A DNA stretch of 13,862 bases from an uncultured Clostridia bacterium (GCA_947174955.1 CAMWKX010000017.1:1-13862), one strand, 5' to 3'; counted from the stretch's first letter, positions 1 through 6,463 are shown. Notes: generated by a model not told the origin, from the sequence alone. Made by a program: numbers and translations.

Positions 1-50
1 TCCGTGCCGTCGTCGTACGCCGACTTCAAGTCGGTGGTTAAAATAATTTC

Positions 51-70
51 GCGCGGGCATTTGCCCGCGC
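51..70 (-). terminator. Hairpin terminator after the serine dehydratase gene
   Basis: An 8-bp GC-only stem (51-58 with 63-70) with a 4-base loop lies 8 bases past the serine dehydratase stop. Read on the minus strand it is followed by GAAATTATTTTAA, a moderate T-rich tail. It fits a Rho-independent terminator for the three-gene minus-strand operon. The interrupted T-run lowers confidence. Confidence 0.6.
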
Positions 71-78
71 CGCTTATT

Positions 79-1272
79 TTATTTACCTCTGTATAATTTG
101 GCTAACCCGCCCTCGCTTGTTTCGCGGTAGCGCCCCGAGAGGTCGCGCCCCGTTTCATACATAGTCGTTATGATCGTATCCAGCGAAACTTTACGCGTGT
201 ACGTTAAAAAGTTGGCTATGTTCACTGCGTTTATCGCGCGCATTGCCGCAACCGCGTTGCGCTCTATGCACGGTATCTGCACCAAGCCGTTCACGGGGTC
301 GCACGTCAGCCCCAGATGGTGCTCCATTGCAATCTCCGCCGCGTACTCGATTTGCTCGATGTCCATATCGTACAGCTCGGCAAGCCCCGCCGCCGCCATC
401 GAACACGCGGAGCCAATCTCCGCCTGACAGCCGCATTCCGCACCGCTTATCGACGCATTGGTCTTGATAAGATTGCCCACTACGCCCGCCGCAGCCAAAG
501 CCCGAACTATCTGTTCGTCGGTAAACTTATGCTGCTTTTTCATATAGTACATAACGGCTGGAATAACTCCGCAAGAGCCGCACGTAGGCGCGGTAACCAC
601 TCTGCCGCCCGCCGCGTTCTGCTCGGAAGTGGCAAATGCAAACGCGCATATCATACGGTTTTCGGCAATCTCAGCCGTTTCGCCTATGTGCTTGCTCTGC
701 CAAAGGTACTTCGCCTTGCGCACGACTCCCAGCCCGCCGGGAAGCTCGCCCTCGGCGTTCAGTCCCTCTTTTATCGTCGCCCGCATCTGCGCCCATACCT
801 CGGTAAGATAGTCCTTCGCGTCCGGCTCGACGGCGAAAACGTAATCGGGAAGGCGCATTTCGTTGTCGTTGAGGTATTGCTTGATTTCCTCGAAGCTGTT
901 GAGCTTATACACCTCGGGCGTTTCGGCAAGGCTCTCGCCCTCGAAAACTATTCTGCCGCCGCCGACCGAAAGCACGGTGTGGCTTGCAATCTCTTTTCCG
1001 TCCTCCGAAACGCTGATAATCATAGTGTTGGGGTGGGACAGATTTTCGCTCTTGCAGTCGAAGACAATCTCCGCGTCGTCGCCTAAAACGCGCTTTATCA
1101 CCGCATCCGTGCCGTGACCCTTGCCCGTAAGCGCGAGCGAGCCGCACAGCGTTATTTTAAATTTTGCCCGAGGGTACAGTTCTTTCAGCTTTAAAGCCGC
1201 CGCCTCCGGTCCCATACTGTGGGAGCTCGAAGGTCCTGCGCCTATTCTGTATAATTCTTTTAACGATTTCAT
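79..1272 (-). CDS. sdaA: L-serine dehydratase (L-serine ammonia-lyase), iron-sulfur dependent, single-chain form
   Basis: This enzyme deaminates L-serine to pyruvate and ammonia in the cytoplasm using an oxygen-sensitive [4Fe-4S] cluster. The 397-residue protein carries the N-terminal GPSSSHSMGP motif (residues 13-22) of the beta-type domain. An alpha-type catalytic domain follows, with APTCGSCGVIPAV around 228-240. Cys282, Cys324 and Cys335 are spaced 42 and 11 residues apart, the spacing I recall for cluster ligands in single-chain bacterial enzymes. The C-terminal ETSEGGLA segment is also typical. Both domains are in one chain, unlike the split sdaAA/sdaAB enzymes of many Firmicutes. It is somewhat shorter than E. 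coli SdaA (about 454 residues). The ATG lies 7 bases after the upstream protease stop, and its AAAGGG ribosome site overlaps that stop, so translational coupling is likely. It is the last gene of the operon, before the 51-70 hairpin. Confidence 0.95.
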   Translation of the reverse strand: MKSLKELYRIGAGPSSSHSMGPEAAALKLKELYPRAKFKITLCGSLALTGKGHGTDAVIKRVLGDDAEIVFDCKSENLSHPNTMIISVSEDGKEIASHTVLSVGGGRIVFEGESLAETPEVYKLNSFEEIKQYLNDNEMRLPDYVFAVEPDAKDYLTEVWAQMRATIKEGLNAEGELPGGLGVVRKAKYLWQSKHIGETAEIAENRMICAFAFATSEQNAAGGRVVTAPTCGSCGVIPAVMYYMKKQHKFTDEQIVRALAAAGVVGNLIKTNASISGAECGCQAEIGSACSMAAAGLAELYDMDIEQIEYAAEIAMEHHLGLTCDPVNGLVQIPCIERNAVAAMRAINAVNIANFLTYTRKVSLDTIITTMYETGRDLSGRYRETSEGGLAKLYRGK

Positions 1273-1279
1273 ATTCCCT

Positions 1280-2608
1280 TTATTCCACGCTTTCGAAACT
1301 TATAAAACTTGCCGTAGCCGAAGCTTTAACCTCTTCATCGCCGCGCAGAGCGGTAATCTCCACCGTATCGCCCGACCTGACCGACAGAATCGCGTCGTGG
1401 AAATTGTGCTCGCGGTTGATATCCATATCCTCGATAACTTTACCGCCGCGCGTGATTTTTATATGCTTTAAAACGTCGCCTCTGTTCAGTTTGTTGTAAA
1501 ACGCCGACGACGAACTCTTCACCTGCACCTGCTCGCAAATTTCGGCAAAGCCGTTTTCGTTCAGCCCCGTGGAGTACATATCCGTCACGCTGACTTCGAT
1601 ACCGTGTTTAAATCTTTTGACTTTGCTTACGGAACTGCCCGCATTATCCAGCAAATTGCGCACGACGCGCTTTGTCGAAGCCGCGGTCAAGGCGTAGCCG
1701 AAGCCCGTTGCGTCCGACTTGCTCTTCGCGTTGACAAGCCCGACAAGCTCACTGCCAAGGTTGTAAAGTCCGCCGCCCGAGTTGCCCGAATTGATAGCCG
1801 CCGAGGTGCGCAGTACGCTGTAATTGTAGGCCTCCGACCTGATTGCCGTGCCGAGGTCAACCTGAATTGTTTCCAAATCCTTGGAAACGTATCCGACGTT
1901 TGCGCTCAGCTTCTGACTGTTGGCGTTGCCGATTGCATACACCGTTTCGCCGACGTACGTCTCCTCGGAAGCCGCCCACGAAGCCGCGTGCGCCTGCGAC
2001 TTTTTGACGAGGTCGCTGCCAGTAACCTTTAAAACGGCAACGTCGTACGTCTTGCTCGCGGCGACGAGCGTTGCGGAAATCGCATTGTTTTTGTAGGTGC
2101 TGTCGTACTCGCTCTCCGAGCCGTACAGCCAGACGTAAATATTGTTGGAATAGCCGTTGTTAGCCGTATATCTCGCCTTTGCCGAATACACGACGTGACA
2201 GTTTGTCACTACCGTCATATTGCCGCTCGATTTATCGATATCGATAATCACGCCCGAGCCGCTGTAAGCCGCCGTGGTTCCGCTCTCGTTGAACTGCGAC
2301 TGTATAGATACGGACGAAAGGAGCGAATTGTTTATCGCCGTCTGCAAAGTCACGGCGTTTTCCACCTCGTCGGGGTTGTAAGAAAGGTACTCCCTCAAAA
2401 ACTCGTTAAAGGTCATATCGGAGTTGCCGCTCTCCGCCTTTGCCGCCGCGTAAATATCGTAGATATTCAGATCCTTGCCGTCTACGCCGTCGCGCGGAGC
2501 AGCGGTATTGCCGGTTATCAGACTGCAACCGCCGAACGCCGCCGATACCCCGAGAGTAAGCGCAACGCTTACCGTGGCGATAACCGCTTTCAAACTTCTC
2601 TTTTTCAT
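1280..2608 (-). CDS. HtrA/trypsin-like serine protease with PDZ-like C-terminus, predicted lipoprotein
   Basis: This is a secreted S1C-type (Deg/HtrA-like) serine protease of 442 residues. The N-terminus is a short basic stretch (MKKRSLK), a hydrophobic core (about 8-25) and a lipobox-like FGGC ending at Cys28, so it is probably lipid-anchored outside the cytoplasmic membrane. The catalytic triad is visible: His138 in TNCHVV, Asp189 in YDVAVLKV, and Ser277 in GNSGGG (275-280). Residues about 345-435 look like one PDZ domain (LNRGDVLKHIKI, then an IT-LRGDEE strand pair). A polar Tyr/Asn-rich stretch (about 143-175) separates His and Asp. HtrA proteins degrade or chaperone misfolded envelope proteins; this role is inferred. 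The ATG has AGGAAAG 8-9 bases upstream and lies 14 bases after the UDP-sugar pyrophosphorylase stop. Position -3 of the lipobox is Phe, which is unusual, so a simple signal anchor is an alternative. Confidence 0.9.
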   Translation of the reverse strand: MKKRSLKAVIATVSVALTLGVSAAFGGCSLITGNTAAPRDGVDGKDLNIYDIYAAAKAESGNSDMTFNEFLREYLSYNPDEVENAVTLQTAINNSLLSSVSIQSQFNESGTTAAYSGSGVIIDIDKSSGNMTVVTNCHVVYSAKARYTANNGYSNNIYVWLYGSESEYDSTYKNNAISATLVAASKTYDVAVLKVTGSDLVKKSQAHAASWAASEETYVGETVYAIGNANSQKLSANVGYVSKDLETIQVDLGTAIRSEAYNYSVLRTSAAINSGNSGGGLYNLGSELVGLVNAKSKSDATGFGYALTAASTKRVVRNLLDNAGSSVSKVKRFKHGIEVSVTDMYSTGLNENGFAEICEQVQVKSSSSAFYNKLNRGDVLKHIKITRGGKVIEDMDINREHNFHDAILSVRSGDTVEITALRGDEEVKASATASFISFESVE

Positions 2609-2622
2609 TATACTTTCCTATA

Positions 2623-3843
2623 TCAGATTTCCACGCCGTTTTTAACAAGAAGGGCGCGCGCCGTATCCACGCTGTCGGTGCCCGTCATATTTTTCACGGG
2701 CGCAAACTCTTTATCTCTTTCCACTTCCACCCCGAGGCAGCTGCCCATAAGCTTGACGATATCCACGGCAAGCAGTTCGGGTTTATAAGCGTTTGGCTCT
2801 TCGGGCACGAATTGCTTTCCGTCAATAATATGCTTCACTTTTTTAACCGCAAGGTGATAGGGCAGTCTGTTTGCGCTCACCCCGTCGAGTATTTTAACGT
2901 TGAACAGATAGTTGAGCGTAACGCCGTAGCAGTATAAAAGCCCGCCGTCCGCGCCTTTTTCGGTCTTCTTTTCGGGCGGCATTTCGAAGTACTCCACGAC
3001 GGAAGGCAGACCGTTCTCCTTACAGAGCACGCCCACCTTTTCCTCGGCGCTTGCCTTTCTTACCACCTTGCCCGAACACGCAAGCCCGCTATCTAAGGTC
3101 GCGCCTATAAACACGGGATCGCATATTCTCTGCAAAACGTTGTCTACCCCGTACACGTTGAGCCATTCGATGCCCTCGCTTGCAAGTATACTGCCGCATT
3201 CAGCCTCTTTGAGCGAAACGTACCACCCGCCGTTGCCGTTGGGCGCAAGCACGGGCTTATGCTTTTCTTCGAGCAGAATTTTTCCGTCGAAGGAGAACGC
3301 GGGCGCAGTCTTCTGCACATAGAAGTGAATTTTAGTGCAGTCGTACCCGAAATAATTCTTCTCTTTGAAAAACGCGCGGGTTGGCGCGTCGTTCAGATCG
3401 CTCGTCATTACGAAAAGGTGCGGATATACCCCCGCCTTTTCCACCACTTTTTTAAGATTATTCATCTGGCACGCAAATATAGAAAGCTCTTTATTTACGC
3501 CGATATTGAACGTGCCCTTGGGCGCGTCCAGCCCGAGGCGCGTACCCTGTCCGCCCGCAAGCAGAACGGCGGCAACCTTGCCCGCCCTTATAGCCTGCAA
3601 GCCTTTTTCTTCGTATTCGGCTCTGCGCGCGTCGACCTTCGCAAGTGAAAGCGCGTCGGCGGGCGAAAGCTCACCCACCCTTCTTTCGGCGTGAAAGTTC
3701 ATACCCGAAAGCGACTCGAAATCGATACCTTCGATTGCCGTCAACAACTCCTGACGCGCGCGCTCGTCAAGCTCGCCGTAGTAATCGAGAAGCTGAGTCT
3801 GACCGTATTTTTCAAGCAGCATTTTAGCCGCGCTTAAATTCAT
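2623..3843 (-). CDS. UDPGP-family UDP-sugar pyrophosphorylase (UAP1-like)
   Basis: This enzyme is predicted to transfer UMP from UTP to a hexosamine or hexose 1-phosphate, giving a UDP-sugar and pyrophosphate in the cytoplasm. The 406-residue product has the nucleotide-binding signature LAGGQGTRLG (95-104) with PKG at 108-110. It also has VMTSD (145-149), PNGNGGWY (201-208), VYGVDN (230-235) and EFAPVKN (379-385). The GNGG, VYxVDN and EF-P-KN motifs are those of eukaryotic UDP-N-acetylhexosamine pyrophosphorylase. UDP-GlcNAc or UDP-GalNAc is therefore the likeliest product, though UDP-glucose cannot be excluded. It is not GlmU: there is no left-handed beta-helix acetyltransferase domain. An in-frame ATG at 3882 exists but lies on the promoter -10 box, so I use the ATG at 3843, with GGGGGAAG just upstream and a leader of about 31 bases. 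It is the first gene of the operon. Confidence 0.88.
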   Translation of the reverse strand: MNLSAAKMLLEKYGQTQLLDYYGELDERARQELLTAIEGIDFESLSGMNFHAERRVGELSPADALSLAKVDARRAEYEEKGLQAIRAGKVAAVLLAGGQGTRLGLDAPKGTFNIGVNKELSIFACQMNNLKKVVEKAGVYPHLFVMTSDLNDAPTRAFFKEKNYFGYDCTKIHFYVQKTAPAFSFDGKILLEEKHKPVLAPNGNGGWYVSLKEAECGSILASEGIEWLNVYGVDNVLQRICDPVFIGATLDSGLACSGKVVRKASAEEKVGVLCKENGLPSVVEYFEMPPEKKTEKGADGGLLYCYGVTLNYLFNVKILDGVSANRLPYHLAVKKVKHIIDGKQFVPEEPNAYKPELLAVDIVKLMGSCLGVEVERDKEFAPVKNMTGTDSVDTARALLVKNGVEI

Positions 3844-3880
3844 ATTCTTCCCCCGTGGCGTAATATAACCGCCGCTAAAC

Positions 3881-3909
3881 ATTATAATATATATGTAAGG
3901 TTATGTCAA
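3881..3909 (-). promoter_or_regulatory. Perfect-consensus sigma-A promoter for the UDP-sugar pyrophosphorylase operon
   Basis: On the minus strand TTGACA (3909-3904) and TATAAT (3886-3881) are separated by exactly 17 bases, a full match to the housekeeping consensus. Transcription should begin near 3874, about 31 bases before the ATG at 3843. This rules out the in-frame ATG at 3882 as a start. Confidence 0.88.
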
Positions 3910-3931
3910 ACCATAAATTAAATTTACGATA

Positions 3932-3960
3932 TTGACATTTTATGCAAAAAGTAATATAAT
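3932..3960 (+). promoter_or_regulatory. Perfect-consensus sigma-A promoter for the Nudix gene
   Basis: TTGACA (3932-3937) and TATAAT (3955-3960) are separated by 17 bases, again a full consensus match. The predicted start is near 3967, giving a leader of about 20 bases that contains the strong AGGAGGGG ribosome site at 3973-3980. It lies back to back with the minus-strand promoter, with 22 bases between the two -35 boxes. Confidence 0.88.
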
Positions 3961-3986
3961 CAAGTTTACCATAGGAGGGGTTATAT

Positions 3987-4481
3987 ATGTTTTGTCCCGT
4001 ATGCGGAGAAAAACTTGCGCTGTTCGTGCACAATCAGGAGGGGCTCGTACCCTTCTGCAAGCACTGCGAAGAGTTCCGCTTTCCGCAATATAATACTGCG
4101 GTATCTATGGTCGTACTGAACAGGGAAAAAGATAAAATTCTGCTTGCCAAGCACAAGGGACAGGACGATTTTATTCTGTTTGCGGGTTACGTTAAAAAGG
4201 GCGAAACGGCGGAAAAGACGGTAACGCGCGAATTCCGCGAAGAGACGCGGCTCAACGTTGTCAAGTACAAGTATATGTCCAGCCGCTACCACGAACCGCG
4301 CAACGTTCTGATGCTCAACTTTATGGTTATTGCCGAAAACGGCGAAATAGTTCTCGATAAGAGCGAGCTTGACGAAGCCGTATGGTTCGACTTCGACGGC
4401 GCACTGCAAGCCGTAAGAAAGGATTCCATTGCCGAGGCGTTTTTAAAGAACGCAATAGCCGAACTTAAAAGCGTAAAATAA
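3987..4481 (+). CDS. Nudix hydrolase with N-terminal zinc ribbon (NudC-like architecture)
   Basis: Nudix enzymes cleave a nucleoside diphosphate linked to another group, using Mg2+ or Mn2+. This 164-residue protein opens with a zinc ribbon (Cys3, Cys6, Cys24, Cys27), then RFPQYNTAVS and the Nudix box. In the box G67, E73, R81, E82, E85 and E86 fit G-x5-E-x7-RE-x2-EE, but the late Gly is replaced by Arg88. The ribbon plus FPQ segment resembles the C-terminal part of NADH pyrophosphatase NudC. However, the protein is much shorter than NudC (about 257 residues). In place of the SQPWPFPxS motif that marks NADH/RNA-cap enzymes it has SSRYHEPRNV. The substrate is therefore unknown. AGGAGGGG lies 6 bases before the ATG. 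The gene has its own promoter and terminator, so it is probably monocistronic. Confidence 0.9.
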   Translation: MFCPVCGEKLALFVHNQEGLVPFCKHCEEFRFPQYNTAVSMVVLNREKDKILLAKHKGQDDFILFAGYVKKGETAEKTVTREFREETRLNVVKYKYMSSRYHEPRNVLMLNFMVIAENGEIVLDKSELDEAVWFDFDGALQAVRKDSIAEAFLKNAIAELKSVK

Positions 4482-4486
4482 TGCAC

Positions 4487-4515
4487 GCGGCGCGCGAATT
4501 TCATTCGCGCGCCGC
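4487..4515 (+). terminator. Strong hairpin terminator of the Nudix gene, probably also used by rplI
   Basis: A perfect 13-bp stem (4487-4499 with 4503-4515) with a 3-base loop starts 5 bases after the Nudix stop. It is followed on the plus strand by TTTTAAGTTTT. The convergent rplI gene ends 13 bases past the stem. On the minus strand the tail is weaker (GTGCATTATTTTA), so use in that direction is possible but less certain. Confidence 0.85.
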
Positions 4516-4528
4516 TTTTAAGTTTTAT

Positions 4529-4978
4529 TTAATTCTCTTCCCCTTTTACCGATACGGTAATCTTTGAGGAAATGCCCTCGGCAAGCTTTAAGGTTATTTC
4601 GTAATCGCCTACCATCTTTATGGGATTGGCAATTACGATTTTCTTTTTATCCACTTCGTATCCCGCCGCCTTTAAGCTGTCGGATATATCCTGCGCGGTA
4701 ACCGAGCCGAACACCTTGCCGTTTGCGCCGACCCTTATATTTACCGTGAACTTCTTGTCCTTAATCTCGTCCGCGAGCGCTTTCATAGCCTTTAATTCTT
4801 CGCGCTTGTGATATTCGTCGGCGCTCTTGCGCTGGTTGCGCTCGTTAATCTTCGTAGCCGTAGCCGCCTCCGCAAGCCCCTTTTTTATAAGGAAATTGCG
4901 GGCGTAGCCCTCGTTGACTTCGAGCAAATCGCCCTTCTTGCCCTGACCCTTTACGTCCTGTAATAAAATGATTTTCAT
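4529..4978 (-). CDS. rplI: 50S ribosomal protein L9
   Basis: L9 binds 23S rRNA near the base of the L1 stalk and helps maintain reading frame. The 149-residue length matches the family. The N-terminal RNA-binding domain shows the L9 signature (G-KKGD-L-EVNEGYARNFLI-KGLA, residues about 12-36). A charged connecting helix (about 45-75) and a C-terminal domain with the GKVFGSVT segment follow. An in-frame ATG at 5059 would add 27 residues unlike L9 and lies upstream of the promoter. The ATG at 4978 is therefore chosen, with AAGGAG at 4985-4990. L9 is commonly encoded beside rpsF-ssb-rpsR or gdpP-dnaB. Here it stands alone, between a convergent Nudix gene and a divergent DUF1540 gene. Confidence 0.97.
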   Translation of the reverse strand: MKIILLQDVKGQGKKGDLLEVNEGYARNFLIKKGLAEAATATKINERNQRKSADEYHKREELKAMKALADEIKDKKFTVNIRVGANGKVFGSVTAQDISDSLKAAGYEVDKKKIVIANPIKMVGDYEITLKLAEGISSKITVSVKGEEN

Positions 4979-4997
4979 AGCGTACTCCTTTTCATAT

Positions 4998-5026
4998 ATT
5001 TTACCCGCAACGCGCACTTTTGTCAA
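4998..5026 (-). promoter_or_regulatory. rplI: Sigma-A promoter of rplI
   Basis: On the minus strand TTGACA (5026-5021) and TAAAAT (5003-4998) are separated by 17 bases, an 11/12 consensus match. The expected transcription start is about 4991, right beside the AAGGAG site, so the leader is only about 13 bases. This supports the ATG at 4978 and makes L9 autonomous. Confidence 0.82.
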
Positions 5027-5082
5027 TAGCCGCGCATAATTTGCCCGCGCTCCGTGCACAATAATTTTACGGAGGTAAACAT

Positions 5083-5235
5083 ATGGAAACTATCAATTTC
5101 GGCATTGCTTGCGACGTATCCAACTGCAAGTATAACCACAACGGCTGCAACTGCACGCTCGACAAAATCCACGTAGGCTGCACTTGCGAAAGCGATCATT
5201 GCACTTGCTGTGAAAGCTTCTCCGATAAAGTTTAA
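5083..5235 (+). CDS. DUF1540 family small cysteine-rich protein
   Basis: This 50-residue protein begins METINFGIACDVSNCKYN and contains nine cysteines (10, 15, 22, 24, 33, 35, 40, 42, 43). The CxVxNCxYN start, the Cys pair near 22-24 and the following L-KIHVG stretch fit DUF1540, a family common in Clostridia with no established function. The CxC, CxC and CTCC arrangement suggests metal binding, which is inference only. There is no signal peptide or membrane segment, so it is probably cytoplasmic. GGAGGT at 5071-5076 lies 6 bases before the ATG, strong evidence of translation. The gene is divergent from rplI and convergent with the CvpA-like gene. I found no convincing plus-strand -35/-10 pair in the 104-base gap upstream. 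Confidence 0.85.
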   Translation: METINFGIACDVSNCKYNHNGCNCTLDKIHVGCTCESDHCTCCESFSDKV

Positions 5236-5249
5236 TCTGAAAACTTAAA

Positions 5250-5287
5250 AAACGCGGCGCAGACTTTTCCAAGTCTGCGCCGCGTTT
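5250..5287. terminator. Bidirectional hairpin terminator between the DUF1540 and CvpA-like genes
   Basis: A perfect 17-bp stem (5250-5266 with 5271-5287) encloses a TTCC loop. On the minus strand the stem is followed by a T-rich tail (TTTTTTAAGTTTT, counting the stem's own end), an excellent Rho-independent terminator for the operon ending with the CvpA-like gene at 5299. On the plus strand the tail is only GTTTACCGTTT, but it lies 14 bases after the DUF1540 stop and probably serves that gene too. Confidence 0.88.
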
Positions 5288-5298
5288 ACCGTTTATAT

Positions 5299-6450
5299 TT
5301 AATCTTTAAACCACGACCTTATAGGCAGTCCCGAGAACGCCGAAGCCATAGGGTTGCAGGCATAAATAGCGTCGCCGATGCAGGCGCGGCTCGCGTAGCT
5401 CGTAAGCTTTGCCATAAACGCTAAGTCGTACAGAGTGTACGCAATACCGCCGAACACTATTAAAACCATCGTCACGACGACGCAGGAGATAAGCGCGCCA
5501 AGCACTCCGTCCACAGCCTTGAAAATCTTGTTCTCGCGAAATTTCTCAATGACCTTGGGCAGAAAGATTGCCACGAGAATGATAATTATCAGCGACAGCG
5601 CAAAGATCAATACCGCAATAAATCCCTTTGCCAGCCCGTCCGCCGCGCCGCCGAGCGTGCCCGAAACGCCCGAAAGCATTCCGTTCTTCAACGCTTCCAC
5701 CGCGCCCGCACACGCCTCGCTCGAAGCAATCGACCAGGAAGCCGCGCCGCAACCTACGACCAGTCCCAGAACGACCAGGGTGCTTAAAGCCGTACTTACG
5801 CCGCCGCGATAGCCTATTCTTATGCTCAGCGACAGTGCGCAGACGATAAGTAAATCCAACGCGATATCCGTACCGAGTCCCTTCCAGTTGGACGAGGAAA
5901 GGGGACCGGAAAACGCGCTTTGCAAACCGCTTATGTTCGATAAATCGGCAAACAGCAGAATGAAAACGATTATCGCGCCTATACCGATAAGCGCGTTTAT
6001 TCCGCCGTTTATCGCGCCGAAAATGGTATCGAGAACGCCCCAGACGCCCGCCGAATCCTTGACCTTCTTCAATTTGCGCAGCTGCTTTCTGTACTCGCGC
6101 TTATCGTCGTTGTCCACGGCGCATAAAATGAGTTCGTCAAGCTCTGCCCTCTTATCGTAATTTTTATACTCCGAAAGCTTTTTACGCGCCGCCACCGCTT
6201 TTGCAAGCAACTTTTGCAGCGCCAGAAGAACAGCGGAAATGACCAGCAACACGATTACCGCGGTCAAAATCACCGCAATACCGTATCCGCTCGATTTCTT
6301 ATCGACAGACGTGCCTATCATTCTTTCGAATAGAATTGCGATAAGCACGGTAACTCCCCAGAAGGAAGTCTTGCCGAATTTTCGGAAAAAGCCCGCCACC
6401 GCGCCGGCAGCCGTACCGACGATGAGCGCCACTATTAATAATGCCGACAT
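5299..6450 (-). CDS. CvpA-like polytopic membrane protein with an internal duplication
   Basis: This 383-residue integral membrane protein has hydrophobic segments at about 3-21, 30-42, 57-78, 150-168, 195-212, 220-240, 275-297 and 315-340. Between the third and fourth is a charged cytoplasmic-type stretch (about 80-135, rich in Lys, Arg, Glu and Asp). Two parts resemble each other and CvpA: residues 5-30 with 199-224 (a small-residue helix ending in a Gly/Arg turn), and 139-167 (VLDTIFGAINGGINALIG) with 312-338 (AVDGVLGALISC). CvpA is linked to colicin V production in E. coli and has no settled biochemical role. The family call rests on pattern resemblance and is moderate. It is the last gene of the fhs operon, 13 bases after glnS, with only a weak distant AAGG site before its ATG, and it precedes the 5250-5287 terminator. 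Confidence 0.65.
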   Translation of the reverse strand: MSALLIVALIVGTAAGAVAGFFRKFGKTSFWGVTVLIAILFERMIGTSVDKKSSGYGIAVILTAVIVLLVISAVLLALQKLLAKAVAARKKLSEYKNYDKRAELDELILCAVDNDDKREYRKQLRKLKKVKDSAGVWGVLDTIFGAINGGINALIGIGAIIVFILLFADLSNISGLQSAFSGPLSSSNWKGLGTDIALDLLIVCALSLSIRIGYRGGVSTALSTLVVLGLVVGCGAASWSIASSEACAGAVEALKNGMLSGVSGTLGGAADGLAKGFIAVLIFALSLIIIILVAIFLPKVIEKFRENKIFKAVDGVLGALISCVVVTMVLIVFGGIAYTLYDLAFMAKLTSYASRACIGDAIYACNPMASAFSGLPIRSWFKD

Positions 6451-6463
6451 TTGTTTTGTTACC

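Noticed and set aside
316..1086. Plus-strand open frame (256 codons) inside the serine dehydratase gene
   Set aside because: It lies antisense to a conserved enzyme, its product resembles nothing, and it has no promoter or ribosome site.
2195..2788. Plus-strand open frame across the protease and pyrophosphorylase junction
   Set aside because: It is antisense to two well-supported genes and has no recognisable domain or ribosome site.
3844..3882. Upstream in-frame ATG extending the UDP-sugar pyrophosphorylase by 13 residues
   Set aside because: The ATG at 3882 overlaps the TATAAT box of a perfect promoter, so it cannot be in the transcript.
3844..3986. Riboswitch or small RNA in the UAP/Nudix intergenic region
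   Set aside because: The space is filled by two promoters and short leaders. No stem-rich element or transcription terminator is present.
4979..5059. Upstream in-frame ATG extending L9 by 27 residues
   Set aside because: The extension does not look like L9 and lies upstream of the rplI promoter at 4998-5026. The internal ATG has AAGGAG at ideal spacing.
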